From a virus, in IMG/VR virus record IMGVR_UViG_3300037487_000675, positions 1 to 41,914 of that record: a stretch of DNA of 41,914 bases; one strand, 5' to 3'. The translations under genes were made by a program, and so were the position numbers. The notes beneath the pieces are model-generated. The model did not search any database and was not told the origin of the DNA. It was given only the letters and a program-made list of their open reading frames with translations. Shown piece after piece: positions 1 to 7,574 of this stretch (position 1 is its first letter; every line of letters starts with the position of its first letter).

Positions 1-127
1 GATGTAAAGTGGAATACCTCCCACCTTGGCTGCTCACCCTTTAACTCTGAATCCTTCTGTTTGGCCTCGGCTATCTTATATAGTTTGGCCGCGTGCCGGG
101 GGTCCCGCGCTTTGGTGGTTGACCGGC
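1..127. repeat. Left copy of the 127-bp terminal direct repeat
   Basis: These 127 bases are identical to the last 127 bases of the window. An exact overlap of this length at both ends, lying inside one continuous reading frame (terminase large subunit), is what a circular assembly produces. It therefore marks a circular or circularly permuted genome rather than a biological repeat. The unit genome would be about 41,787 bp. Confidence 0.95.
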
Positions 128-611
128 TGTGAAGTGAGGGCGGTGTATAGATAAAGATGGCATCCCCATTGTTGTCCAGGAGCATCGGCGCGCCGACCAC
201 TTCCCAGGCCTCCTCATTCATTAACTGATATTCATCTAATATAAGCAGGGAGCAGAAGTCCCCCCTAAGCGTATCGGCGTTCCATGCTGTTTTGGCGCGT
301 ATCCTTTGCTTGGTGCCTGGGAGTTCAATGGTGTGCAGGGTTTCATTCTTATTATAGATGCCCGCGTCAATTGGCTCCGCTAATGCCCTTTTGACCTCAA
401 ACCAAAACGTATCAACCTGCTCTTGTGTGGGTGTAGCGTAGAGTATGCGTTGCCCAGCCAGGAACCCTTTAATAGCGATCTGGGAGCAGACTACCGTCTT
501 GCCTGATCGTCTGCCGGCCCGGATTATCTTACGCTTGGCTTTGGAGTTGATGATTGAGAGCTGCTTGGAATGAGGGCTGCGCAGGAATATATCATACTCT
601 GTCTTTATCAT
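1..611 (-). CDS. terL: Terminase large subunit, N-terminal ATPase part (continues at 41914)
   Basis: This is the packaging motor ATPase/nuclease that translocates DNA into the prohead. Read from the ATG at 611 on the minus strand, the frame stays open to base 1 and continues in phase at the other end to the stop at 41109, giving about 429 residues, a normal length. Visible here are a Walker A motif (GRRSGKT, residues 33-39) and a Walker B motif (LLILDE, acidic pair at 126-127). The start overlaps the end of the small subunit gene by 20 bases. No ribosome site was needed to choose this start; it is the first ATG after the upstream gene's coding end. Confidence 0.93.
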   Translation of the reverse strand, partial: MIKTEYDIFLRSPHSKQLSIINSKAKRKIIRAGRRSGKTVVCSQIAIKGFLAGQRILYATPTQEQVDTFWFEVKRALAEPIDAGIYNKNETLHTIELPGTKQRIRAKTAWNADTLRGDFCSLLILDEYQLMNEEAWEVVGAPMLLDNNGDAIFIYTPPSLHSRSTTKARDPRHAAKLYKIAEAKQKDSELKGEQPRWEVFHFT

Positions 612-1005
612 ATTTGACGTTCAATGTGATCGGTTTATCTAACTCCGGGTTCTCACCGAAGGCCAGTTTGCCCACCTTCTGGAAGTTGGCCAGGGCAACC
701 GCGATGTCTTTGGCCGGCTTACGCGCCTTGATATCCTCTTCCAGTAAGCTGTATCCTGCCCTTGCAAGTTTAAGGGAATCACTGTCAAATTGTGCCGACT
801 CACTGGCCATTATCTCTGACTTCTTTTCTACCCTGAGCGTTTCCACTTTATGAGTGAAGAGCTTGCGAGCTTCCGTCCAGTTCTCCCTTGCCGCCCTGAG
901 CCGGAGCGTTTGCGCCTTCACCTTGTGTTTGTCGGCCAGTTCTTGAAGGGTTATCTCTGTGCCCTCCGTGTATAACCGCTTGAGCTTTAACCAGTCTGTT
1001 TTCAT
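592..1005 (-). CDS. terS: Terminase small subunit (putative)
   Basis: A 137-residue protein lying directly upstream of the terminase ATPase and overlapping it. Residues about 15-45 read as a helix-turn-helix (TLQELADKHKVKAQTLRLRA), followed by a conserved W and a charged helical region, the usual plan of phage small terminases that recognise the packaging site. The C-terminal tail (NVKYDKDRV) overlaps the start of the large subunit. The family was assigned from position and the N-terminal HTH; there is no catalytic motif to confirm it. Confidence 0.75.
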   Translation of the reverse strand: MKTDWLKLKRLYTEGTEITLQELADKHKVKAQTLRLRAARENWTEARKLFTHKVETLRVEKKSEIMASESAQFDSDSLKLARAGYSLLEEDIKARKPAKDIAVALANFQKVGKLAFGENPELDKPITLNVKYDKDRV

Positions 1006-1045
1006 GTTGATTTTCCGTTGAATTGCTGTTGAATTTTAGCTTTGA

Positions 1046-1435
1046 TTAGATAAACTCATTTGCCGAGGGGATATAGCACCCCTCTTCTGCTGCCCAGCGC
1101 ATTATCTGTTCTATGTAATCAGTAAATTCTACCGTGCTGAGTTTCGTGGTGCTGCGGACTGTTACCAGCCCGGAGTCCTCATGGAGTTTCAGGAATTTGA
1201 ATTTTAAGGCCTCGTGCATTTCCTCTGAACTATACCCGTAATGGTTGCCGAGTATCTCAATAATGACTCCCCAGTAATAAGAGTTTTGGCTGAGTGATCG
1301 ATTATGGCGTTCCCTTTGAAGCGTTAGCTCTATCCGCTTGCCTTCCATGCTGGCTAAGTAGACCAGGTACTTATCGGGATGATCGAATTTTAACCGCCCC
1401 TGCTTTACCTCACCGTGGAATATAAAACTGTTCAT
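1046..1435 (-). CDS. ninB: NinB/Orf-like recombination protein
   Basis: A 129-residue protein resembling the lambda NinB (Orf) recombination-mediator family. The signature is the segment R-x-x-RSLSQNSYYW near residues 44-55 followed by a long helical region and the ending STTKLSTVEF...GCYIPSANEF, a pattern common in phage NinB-like proteins. Known family members bind single-stranded DNA and act with phage recombination functions, consistent with the RusA-type resolvase at 6218-6589. The ribosome site before ATG 1435 is weak. Assignment is by motif only. Confidence 0.6.
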   Translation of the reverse strand: MNSFIFHGEVKQGRLKFDHPDKYLVYLASMEGKRIELTLQRERHNRSLSQNSYYWGVIIEILGNHYGYSSEEMHEALKFKFLKLHEDSGLVTVRSTTKLSTVEFTDYIEQIMRWAAEEGCYIPSANEFI

Positions 1436-1469
1436 AGTCTTTTGGTAGCGGCCCCCCGGATGGGAGTGG

Positions 1470-1805
1470 TTAAATAATACAAAGCGGATTGGTGCTGCTG
1501 TGTCCTCTTAATCCAAATGGCGAGCCCGTGCGCAGAATCCGAAACCAGTGTTTCTTACAATAACCTTTGGCTTCGTGAGGTAAATTGCAATCGGGTATAC
1601 AGCAAACACCCTTTTTAATATGGTGATATCTTCTGTGGTCGCTTATTGCCCTGAGTTGCAAATTATCAATGCGGTTATCTTGTGTTTTCCTATTTATATG
1701 ATGCATTTCATAACCGATAGGAATCGGACCATTCACCTGCTCCCAAACATACCGATGCTCCATGACCATTTTCCCTTTGATCTTTATACGTTTGTATCTT
1801 TGCAT
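1470..1805 (-). CDS. HNH endonuclease (free-standing, homing type)
   Basis: A 111-residue protein with the HNH_3 pattern: EHRYVWEQ at residues 17-24, then MHHINRKTQDNRIDNLQL, giving the His-Asn-His core. A C-terminal cluster C-x4-C...C-x3-H (residues about 68-86) could bind zinc. Phage HNH proteins of this kind usually nick or cut DNA and spread as selfish genes. It sits between two unrelated genes with about 125 non-coding bases upstream, and I saw no group I core around it, so it looks free-standing. A second, longer HNH of the same type is at 29389-29988. Confidence 0.85.
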   Translation of the reverse strand: MQRYKRIKIKGKMVMEHRYVWEQVNGPIPIGYEMHHINRKTQDNRIDNLQLRAISDHRRYHHIKKGVCCIPDCNLPHEAKGYCKKHWFRILRTGSPFGLRGHSSTNPLCII

Positions 1806-1905
1806 ATTATTTTTCTACAGTTTATGAGGCTGTCGGCTTACTCTTTGCCCTGGCCGCGATAACATTTCAGCGGGCGTTATGGGCGTGAAAACCCATCTAA
1901 CTACC

Positions 1906-1934
1906 ATTGTCAACTATTTTATAGCTGTTGTCAA
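1906..1934 (-). promoter_or_regulatory. Possible promoter or operator upstream of the HNH gene
   Basis: On the minus strand a perfect TTGACA (1934-1929) is followed after 17 bases by GACAAT (1911-1906), a 4/6 match to a -10 box. TTGACAA occurs twice, 21 bp apart (1928-1934 and 1907-1913), which could equally be a paired operator. The 125-bp gap 1806-1930 otherwise holds only a 5-bp hairpin (ATGGG...CCCAT). Confidence 0.3.
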
Positions 1935-2359
1935 GTTTTATGCTCAGCGTTAGCAGGACTTTTGCCATTTAAGTAATTCCGCATCCGTCCAATAGTCCAG
2001 TCATTCTCACAATATGACGGGGCAAACTGCACACCACACCCGGCACACGACTCAATAATGCACGTACCCACTATCCTACGTTGCAATGCCGACAGTTGAG
2101 GGTGCCGGGCAGCCTGCAGTAACATCCCCGTGGTCATGTTGAGCGATAGCAGTCCCCATATATCATGTTTGGTCAGGCTGCTGATCGCCGCGTCTATGTC
2201 CGCTTTGATAATGATGATCGTCTGCTGCGCGGTGCCGCTTTTGCGTACTTTATTGAATTGCTTTAATTCATCGAGGACCCTGGGCGACAGCCCGCAGGAC
2301 AGATCGGCGTAGTTGACGAGCGCCCAACGGATTAGCTTTTTAGAATACGATAATGTCAT
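1931..2359 (-). CDS. Hypothetical protein, possible late-gene regulator
   Basis: A 142-residue, mostly helical protein directly upstream of the packaging genes. The start at 2359 has a good GAGG site and overlaps the previous gene by four bases. Residues about 85-105 (PQLSALQRRIVGTCIIESC) look like the end of an HTH, and the position before the terminase is where ArpU/RinA-type late regulators occur in many phages. That is positional inference only; I do not recognise a defined family. C-x2-C (CAGC) lies near residue 106. Confidence 0.5.
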   Translation of the reverse strand: MTLSYSKKLIRWALVNYADLSCGLSPRVLDELKQFNKVRKSGTAQQTIIIIKADIDAAISSLTKHDIWGLLSLNMTTGMLLQAARHPQLSALQRRIVGTCIIESCAGCGVQFAPSYCENDWTIGRMRNYLNGKSPANAEHKT

Positions 2360-2556
2360 TTACACCTCGCTAATTCTATTAGTTCACGGAGATATTGGGA
2401 AAATGGTTTCCAGTCGCTTGTGTAGGCGTACATATTAGAGTACCCTTGATACTCAACACCTATTTCATCCCACTCGGTATCAGATATCTCAATAGGTTCA
2501 TTCTGCCAGCATTTGCCGATGGGGTCATATCTTAGTATGCCGGTGGTTATTCTCAT
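2356..2556 (-). CDS. Small conserved-type protein (DEWDEI...QYLRELI family)
   Basis: A 66-residue acidic protein with GGAGG before ATG 2556. It shares a block with the product of 11703-11924: IEISDTEWDEI here against IEITDDEWDEI there, and FSQYLRELIEL against FAQYLRQLISL. So it is a paralog of a gene 9 kb away. No function is evident. It overlaps both neighbours by four bases and is likely translationally coupled. Confidence 0.7.
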   Translation of the reverse strand: MRITTGILRYDPIGKCWQNEPIEISDTEWDEIGVEYQGYSNMYAYTSDWKPFSQYLRELIELARCK

Positions 2557-2777
2557 TTATCCTCCATGCTCTTTAACCATTCCCGCAGGTAATAGGTTAC
2601 GTCTTTGTAACTTATCTGCCCGCCCTCTTTGCGCCAGATGTTGTCGTAATACCATTGGCTAAAATCGTCCAGGTCGTAGGTATCTTTGAACGGATACATA
2701 TAGTGAATACTTTTATCGGAATCTGGCGTAGCAATACTAACGCTGAGTAATCGTGCATCGTCAGGTACTATTCTCAC
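2553..2777 (-). CDS. Small protein of the MRI-PDDA paralog family
   Basis: A 74-residue protein. I chose GTG 2777 because GAGGTG lies seven bases before it and its GTGA overlaps the stop of the upstream gene; the frame is open further upstream without a site. The N-terminus (MRIVPDDARLLSV) matches that of the 11703-11924 product (MRIIPDDAELLSL), so the two are paralogs. It ends in a helical W-rich segment (LREWLKSMEDK). Function unknown. Confidence 0.65.
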   Translation of the reverse strand: MRIVPDDARLLSVSIATPDSDKSIHYMYPFKDTYDLDDFSQWYYDNIWRKEGGQISYKDVTYYLREWLKSMEDK

Positions 2778-3058
2778 TGTCCCACCTCTCGCTTGAATCG
2801 CTGCCAGTCCAGCGCAATACACCGCTTGCGCTCCTGCAAATCCTTTGACGATATACAGTAAAATTCTGCATTGCTATTAAAGTCAGCGCTCTCTTTATTC
2901 TGAGGGAAAGCTCTTTTATGTGATATTTTTTTTATCCACTCAACCCATTCTTTATCTGTCTTAACGAGTTGCGCTTTAAGAATAGGATTATAATCATCCT
3001 TCCACTCGCCATCGTCCTCAGCTTTTTCAAATTCGTCCTGAGTCAATAGTCTATCCAT
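2774..3058 (-). CDS. Tandem paralog family member 4 (KTDKEWVEW)
   Basis: A 94-residue hydrophilic protein starting MDRLLTQDEFE with AAAGGAGG before ATG 3058. It carries AQLVKTDKEWVEWIKKI (about residues 29-45) and a C-terminal QxRKxxxxxxWQRFKREVG. The same layout recurs in 3051-3287, 3284-3658 and 3655-3873. I know no function for this family; the conserved DKEWVxW core and variable centre suggest a small binding fold. Confidence 0.7.
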   Translation of the reverse strand: MDRLLTQDEFEKAEDDGEWKDDYNPILKAQLVKTDKEWVEWIKKISHKRAFPQNKESADFNSNAEFYCISSKDLQERKRCIALDWQRFKREVGQ

Positions 3059-3287
3059 TACGAGCCTCCTTTCGTATCCCTATCTCCTTCTTGCGTTCTT
3101 GCCACCACTCATGAAATTCTGCGGTAGGATGCAGATAATAGTTTCCGCCATCATCTTTTACAAGGAATTTCTGTAATCCTGCAATCCACCCCTTATCATG
3201 GGCAGCGATCATACTTTCAATTTCTTTTGCTGCTACATAAGCGCATGATGATGAGCTAATTACCTTCTCGATATCTTCTATACTCAT
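3051..3287 (-). CDS. Tandem paralog family member 3
   Basis: A 78-residue protein with AAGGAG before ATG 3287 and a four-base overlap with the upstream gene. It has the degenerate core IAAHDKGWIAGLQKF in place of KTDKEWVxW, then EFHEWWQERKKEIGI, which matches the ending of the 3284-3658 product (YNERRKEIGI). It is a member of the run of duplicated genes between 2774 and 3873. Function unknown. Confidence 0.7.
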   Translation of the reverse strand: MSIEDIEKVISSSSCAYVAAKEIESMIAAHDKGWIAGLQKFLVKDDGGNYYLHPTAEFHEWWQERKKEIGIRKEARNG

Positions 3288-3658
3288 ATCCCTATCTCCT
3301 TGCGGCGTTCATTATATAGTTTATAAAGTTTGTTAGCTGATATGTTAAATCCCATTGTCTGCCCATCATGGTCAAACCAAAATATTTTCTCTACCCACTC
3401 CACCCACTCTTTATTACAAGCAACCCTAACGTCACCTTTGATATTTTCTATCAGTGAATTATTGCTGAAGGTTATATCGCCGGCTGATTGCCGGATTACT
3501 TCCAGCGCTTGCATCACTGACATATCAGGTGTAGGACAGACATGAGCATAACTGACATCGTACAGATTACCGCAGGTTGCACACTGGTAAGATGTAGTGT
3601 TAGCCGGTACTTTGTCTTTATCTACGTTCAATGGGCTATCATCCGGTAGAAATATCAT
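3284..3658 (-). CDS. Tandem paralog family member 2, with Cys-x2-Cys N-terminal part
   Basis: A 124-residue protein. Start ATG 3658 is chosen over an in-frame TTG at 3688 because it forms an ATGA overlap with the upstream stop and has GGGAG about ten bases before it. The N-terminal half is specific to this copy: CATCGN...HVCPT looks like a zinc ribbon. The C-terminal half has NKEWVEWVEKI and YNERRKEIGI, as in its neighbours. Function unknown. Confidence 0.7.
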   Translation of the reverse strand: MIFLPDDSPLNVDKDKVPANTTSYQCATCGNLYDVSYAHVCPTPDMSVMQALEVIRQSAGDITFSNNSLIENIKGDVRVACNKEWVEWVEKIFWFDHDGQTMGFNISANKLYKLYNERRKEIGI

Positions 3659-3873
3659 AACCCTATACTCCCTTTGCGTTCTATCCAATGCTTATGCAAG
3701 ATGGTCATTCCACCATATACATCGCCAGTACAAAGTTTCTCAAACCATGTTACCCACTCTTTATCTGTCTTGGCGAGTTGGGCAGCAGCAGTAGCTTGGT
3801 GCAATTCATAATCAGGCATAGTAGGCCAGCCAAGTATGTCAATGATTTCCTGTTCACTCAATAGTCTATCCAT
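3655..3873 (-). CDS. Tandem paralog family member 1
   Basis: A 72-residue protein starting MDRLLSEQEI with TAGGAGGG before ATG 3873. It carries AQLAKTDKEWVTWFEKL and ends HWIERKGSIGL, closely parallel to the 2774-3058 product (MDRLLTQ..., AQLVKTDKEWVEWIKKI). It is the first of the run in transcription order. Function unknown. Confidence 0.7.
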   Translation of the reverse strand: MDRLLSEQEIIDILGWPTMPDYELHQATAAAQLAKTDKEWVTWFEKLCTGDVYGGMTILHKHWIERKGSIGL

Positions 3874-3881
3874 AATCCCTC

Positions 3882-4070
3882 CTAATTACTTAAATAGTGC
3901 AGGTCCGGCGTTAAATGCGCTTCGATAGTGGAGTCCCTTTTGCCCCTGATGCCGTCAAATTCAACGTGGGTATTGCAGTCTACATTTGCGCCCCTTATCC
4001 ATTGCGCCAACCTGCGCCTTTTGCCCTCATACTCAGGCTTGTTGATCGGCATTGTTCTATGAGTTTGCAT
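3882..4070 (-). CDS. Small hypothetical protein
   Basis: A 62-residue basic protein overlapping the upstream gene by 14 bases. GGGGAGG lies about nine bases before ATG 4070, which decides the start. It contains YEGKRRRLAQWIRGANVDC followed by acidic and His residues (HVEFDGIRGKRD). No known family is recognised. Confidence 0.55.
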   Translation of the reverse strand: MQTHRTMPINKPEYEGKRRRLAQWIRGANVDCNTHVEFDGIRGKRDSTIEAHLTPDLHYLSN

Positions 4071-4248
4071 CGCTTTTGTCCTCCCCAGGTTGTTGCCTTA
4101 GAATGTGGTCAATTTCCTCGATGCCTTCCAGTTTGGTATTTATCTCCAGCATCTTTTTGCGTTGCCCGTAGGCCATGCCAAGGTTCTGCATCAGTACATA
4201 CCATTCGGCGCGTGCTTGATCGGTTAAGCAGTCCAGGAAGTCAGGCAA
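4057..4248 (-). CDS. Small helical hypothetical protein
   Basis: A 63-residue protein, MPDFLDCLTDQARAEWYVLM followed by a charged helical stretch (QRKKMLEINTKLEGIEEI), probably a coiled coil. It overlaps the methyltransferase upstream by eight bases and the next gene by 14. The N-terminal LTDQARAEWY motif also occurs at the start of some phage small terminases, but the terminase pair is elsewhere, so I leave it unnamed. Confidence 0.55.
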   Translation of the reverse strand: MPDFLDCLTDQARAEWYVLMQNLGMAYGQRKKMLEINTKLEGIEEIDHILRQQPGEDKSDANS

Positions 4249-5404
4249 TGTTCACCTTCATTGGTATGCTAATATACTGCATACGTTTCTTGATTATCTG
4301 ACAATACTTCGGGGATAACTCTATAAGCACCGCTTTGCGGCCTAAACGCTTGCTCACGGCCCCGGTTGTCCCTGTGCCTGCGAATGGATCAAGCACCACG
4401 CCCGGATCAAAGGATGCGCCGCAGCCGCAATCTGTATAACCAATATCCTCTCGCTTTGCAGGACTAACCATTGTCCCGCTTGATGCAGTTCTGTTGCCCG
4501 CAGATGCACCCCAATCAGTACGCTTGATAACCATGTTTTCAGTTTCGTATATCTTCTCCCTCGCCTTCCCGCACTTGGTACAGATAGCAGCCGGACACCC
4601 TGCTAATATCGGCGTTTCGCATAGCTTCTCAGGATAGGCAGCATAATGGTCTGACTTGCCGCTTTCCGTGGGGATATCCCATACACAGCGAGCGTTACGC
4701 AAGCCGTTGGTTGGAATTGTGGCAATCAACTCACCCGTCTCGGCCATACGCTTAAATGAGGATCCCGTCCTGGCGCCGTTGCTACCATCATCTGTCCGGC
4801 CTGCCCACCCATACCTGGCACGTTCTATTGTGGATTCCGTTTGCTTATCAAACTGCTGCTCAAAGAAATACTTACCCTGCTTGCTAAACATATACAGGTA
4901 TTCAAAGTCCTCAGTAAACCTATCCTTTACGCTTTCCGGCATTGGATTGCGCTTCCACCAGATGATTGTGTTGCGCCGGATAAAACCAAGTTGGTCCGTC
5001 ATAGCCAGGGCAAAGCGTTCGGGGATACCGATTAGGGATTTGGCGGGGATACCAACTGGCTTATTTTCCCATTCTCCTGATTGCCTTGTACTTGATTTAC
5101 TTATGCCCGTGTTTTTATCTCCATGATGAGTCCCACCACCCGCATAACTATCCGCTATATTCACCCAACAAGTGCCTGTCTTTTTAATCACCCGTTTAAC
5201 CTCATCAAATATCTGCATGAGGTGGTCGATATATTCTTGAAAGGTCTTTTCAAGGCCAATCTGCCCGTCAGCATGATAATCACGCAATCCCCAATAAGGC
5301 GGTGAAGTCATGCACATATCAACACTTTCATCCGGCATTGTTTTCAGTACCGATAACGCATCACCCTGCAAAAGTGATATGTGCGTATCCTGGTACTCAG
5401 GCAT
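4241..5404 (-). CDS. DNA methyltransferase, beta class (probable N4-cytosine or N6-adenine)
   Basis: A 387-residue AdoMet-dependent DNA amino-methyltransferase. Motif order is beta-class: the catalytic motif IV TSPPYWGLRD lies near the N-terminus (about residues 35-45) and motif I DPFAGTGTTG near the C-terminus. TSPPYW is the form often seen in N4-cytosine enzymes. The centre has a CTKCG...CGCG cluster that may bind zinc and a variable target-recognition region. ATG 5404 was chosen over one 14 codons upstream because GAGGAGG sits eight bases before it and it overlaps the small gene upstream. No cognate restriction enzyme is visible, so it probably protects phage DNA. Confidence 0.88.
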   Translation of the reverse strand: MPEYQDTHISLLQGDALSVLKTMPDESVDMCMTSPPYWGLRDYHADGQIGLEKTFQEYIDHLMQIFDEVKRVIKKTGTCWVNIADSYAGGGTHHGDKNTGISKSSTRQSGEWENKPVGIPAKSLIGIPERFALAMTDQLGFIRRNTIIWWKRNPMPESVKDRFTEDFEYLYMFSKQGKYFFEQQFDKQTESTIERARYGWAGRTDDGSNGARTGSSFKRMAETGELIATIPTNGLRNARCVWDIPTESGKSDHYAAYPEKLCETPILAGCPAAICTKCGKAREKIYETENMVIKRTDWGASAGNRTASSGTMVSPAKREDIGYTDCGCGASFDPGVVLDPFAGTGTTGAVSKRLGRKAVLIELSPKYCQIIKKRMQYISIPMKVNIA

Positions 5405-5549
5405 AGTCGGCCTCCTCCTCGATATCGTCCGCTTCACCCCATTCAACTAACTGCTCAACGTATCTCAGTAATATGCAGCAGTTACGGTGTGCGCTCCATG
5501 CTTGACAGCTTATCTCGCACTCTTTGTCCCTTAAAAAGCATTGCTTCAT
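5397..5549 (-). CDS. Cys-rich microprotein (50 aa)
   Basis: A 50-residue ORF filling the gap between two methyltransferase genes. AGGAAG lies about seven bases before ATG 5549, and the stop overlaps the next gene's start (ATGCCTGA). Five cysteines (positions 4, 11, 15, 24, 25) lie in the N-terminal half and a strongly acidic tail (WGEADDIEEEADYA) ends it. It may bind metal. Function unknown. Confidence 0.6.
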   Translation of the reverse strand: MKQCFLRDKECEISCQAWSAHRNCCILLRYVEQLVEWGEADDIEEEADYA

Positions 5550-5559
5550 GGTTTACTTC

Positions 5560-6234
5560 CTAAAGTGATAACTCCATAACTTCCTGAGAACATCTTTTAG
5601 CGGAAATCTCACAGTAGCGTTCTTCTATTTCGATGCCAATTGAATAGCGGTTGAGTTTCTTGGCAGCAAACAAGGTTGTTCCCGAACCAAAGAACGGGTC
5701 TAATACGGTGTTATTATTTGCCGTAGTGTCCAAAATTAACTCCTGCAATAATTCAATGGGCTTCTGTGTTGGGTGCTGCCTGTCCACGGGAGATGTATAT
5801 TCAAAGATATTATGTTTGTAATCAGGATTGTAGATTGCTTTAGGCAATTTGCCATACGCCATCAATTCAGTCGCTTCAATGTATAACTTATCGCAGTTTA
5901 TAATTGTGGGGTTGGGTTTATGCCAAATAAGAGTGCGTGTAGAAAAACCTAATAGAATCAACCATTTGATAAGGTCGCTAAATTGTGTTTTGTGGCAAAA
6001 CACAATTACTGATTGTTTGCTTTTCCCTACAAAGGCATCAAACCATTCTCGTTCTGTGCCTGCTTGCTTGTCCCATTCCCCATAATCCAAGTTTCGCAAG
6101 CCTGCTGATTTTTGGCTTATGTTGTAAGGTATGTCAGTCAATACCAAATCCACCTTAACATCAAGTGAAGGCAATATCTCACGGCAATCTCCATGATAAA
6201 TAGTTACCCACTTGTCCTTATAGTACGGATTCAC
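5560..6234 (-). CDS. DNA methyltransferase, beta class (DIPY variant)
   Basis: A 224-residue site-specific DNA methyltransferase. The catalytic motif reads TDIPYN (residues about 34-39), a known variant of DPPY, and motif I is DPFFGSGTT near the C-terminus, so the order is beta-class. The start is GTG 6234, overlapping the RusA gene by 17 bases. Its N- and C-terminal ends are almost the same, at DNA level too, as those of the enzyme at 39966-40565, while the centre (target recognition) differs. It probably modifies phage DNA against host restriction. Confidence 0.87.
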   Translation of the reverse strand: MNPYYKDKWVTIYHGDCREILPSLDVKVDLVLTDIPYNISQKSAGLRNLDYGEWDKQAGTEREWFDAFVGKSKQSVIVFCHKTQFSDLIKWLILLGFSTRTLIWHKPNPTIINCDKLYIEATELMAYGKLPKAIYNPDYKHNIFEYTSPVDRQHPTQKPIELLQELILDTTANNNTVLDPFFGSGTTLFAAKKLNRYSIGIEIEERYCEISAKRCSQEVMELSL

Positions 6235-6589
6235 TGATTATTATCCTCGTCTCATCGTATTTAGAGTGAATTGCTTTAGCTCCCCCAATGGAGAGATGCC
6301 AGCAGTCATCTTTAAGCAGTATCCCGGCATCCCTTAATCCGTCGATCCAGCTTTTACAGGCTGAGATAGCATTGTCCAGGTCGAATACTTTTTTAGTGGA
6401 GCTGTGAAACTCAAAACTGATAATTGCCCTCTCAGGGGCTACCCACTGGCCTTTGTTCGATATCCCTAACAGTCGGGCATATTCCCTTTCCTGCTTGACC
6501 CTGGCGGCCCTGCTACGCCAGTGTAGGCGCCCGTTGCCGGATAGTGAGAGGTCGGGGAGTGAGTCGAAAACAAAAGTTATACTGAACAT
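6218..6589 (-). CDS. rusA: RusA-like Holliday junction resolvase
   Basis: A 123-residue protein of the RusA family of crossover-junction endonucleases, which resolve four-way DNA junctions as homodimers. The typical signature is present: DLDNAISACKSWIDGL then AGILLKDD (about residues 68-95), with the conserved acidic residues of the active site. ATG 6589 follows GGATAGGA and overlaps the upstream stop in a TAATG. It is expected to act on recombination or replication intermediates before packaging. Confidence 0.88.
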   Translation of the reverse strand: MFSITFVFDSLPDLSLSGNGRLHWRSRAARVKQEREYARLLGISNKGQWVAPERAIISFEFHSSTKKVFDLDNAISACKSWIDGLRDAGILLKDDCWHLSIGGAKAIHSKYDETRIIISESVL

Positions 6590-7518
6590 TAAAATCCTAT
6601 CCCATCTTTCTTAAAATATAATTCTTCCGGTGGCCTTATGTTCACAAATTCCACACCGTTCACTAAATTGTATTTCCACTCTAAGCCGTGAGGGTTAATT
6701 CCGTCAAATTCCTTGACCTTGATAATTTTAAGTTTATTCTCAGGCACGTTGTCCATAATCAAATAAATACTCGCTCTATCTATTGTCGGCCTGCCTCCTA
6801 CCCCTAATTCAACTTCGTGTATTTTACCGCCCCAGTCCTTTTGTGCGCTCTTTTTCTGTATCAATATAAAGGCTATCCCCGTTTTTAATTTCATCCAAAT
6901 ATCTTTTATTTCATTACCTATCATGTAGGGCGTAGCATTGTCTACGTCTAAAAAGTCAATCACATTTATATCATCAGGAAAAACCACGTCAGCATAATTA
7001 TCGTATCTTTCATAGAACTTAAAACCGACAGAGATATCAGCGAAGTTAGGAACTTTCAACAATCGTCTTTTTAGCCGGCCTGGTGTTAATTCCGAACTGA
7101 AATAATGGCAAAGATGCTTCCATTGATTTAACATCAGGAAGTTAATTGCGAAGGCGCTTTTACCAGAGCCGGTTGATCCCGCTAATAGAATAATGCTCTT
7201 CGGCATCGTTAAAAACAACTTCTCCAAATGAAGGGGGTACTGGATATCCATACCACTTGCCACTTCCGCAGAGAGGATGTCGGATTCAACTAAAGCTGTA
7301 TTTGGTTTACGGAAGCGCCCATTGATATGCTTATCCTTTACCAACAGTCCCTTGTTAGAAAAGGCATGGCATTGTACGCGAATATTAGTCTTGTCTTTTT
7401 CGGAAGTAATAGCCAGCGCCCTGTAGATATCTTCCAGGTAAAACCAACCAGAACTTATCTCGATATAGTCATAGAGTTTGTTTGAAATGGGTGTCGTGTC
7501 ACTCGTATTCATTAACAT
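6589..7518 (-). CDS. RecA/DnaB-like P-loop ATPase, probable replication protein
   Basis: A 309-residue protein with an N-terminal winged-helix-like part (residues about 15-75) and a RecA-type ATPase domain: Walker A AGSTGSGKSAF near residue 113, Walker B INVIDFLDVD, and a later FILIQKK strand. This layout fits RepA/DnaB-like or loader ATPases in phage replication blocks. It is the only replication motor I can see; no polymerase or primase was recognised. The ATG at 7518 (or 7512) lies inside an array of TTAAC repeats and has no clear Shine-Dalgarno site. Confidence 0.7.
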   Translation of the reverse strand: MLMNTSDTTPISNKLYDYIEISSGWFYLEDIYRALAITSEKDKTNIRVQCHAFSNKGLLVKDKHINGRFRKPNTALVESDILSAEVASGMDIQYPLHLEKLFLTMPKSIILLAGSTGSGKSAFAINFLMLNQWKHLCHYFSSELTPGRLKRRLLKVPNFADISVGFKFYERYDNYADVVFPDDINVIDFLDVDNATPYMIGNEIKDIWMKLKTGIAFILIQKKSAQKDWGGKIHEVELGVGGRPTIDRASIYLIMDNVPENKLKIIKVKEFDGINPHGLEWKYNLVNGVEFVNIRPPEELYFKKDGIGF

Positions 7519-7574
7519 ATATTAACACTTTTAACATTCATTAACACTTTTACAAGGTTTTAACATTTATTAAC
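7511..7574. repeat. Helically phased TTAAC repeats (origin iterons or operator)
   Basis: Plus-strand TTAAC occurs at 7512, 7522, 7531, 7541, 7560 and 7570, i.e. at about 10-bp steps with one step skipped. The units pair into three 16-mers of the form WTTAACATNYATTAAC (7511-7526, 7530-7545, 7559-7574). They overlap the start of the replication ATPase gene. Phasing by one helical turn suggests cooperative binding of a protein on one DNA face, as at iteron origins or repressor operators. Confidence 0.65.

Noticed and set aside
1470-1930. HNH gene considered as part of a second intron
   Set aside because: No group I core motifs flank it and the neighbouring genes appear complete.
4656-5126. Plus-strand frame of 156 codons opposite the methyltransferase gene
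   Set aside because: The opposite strand has unmistakable methyltransferase motifs; this is an antisense shadow.
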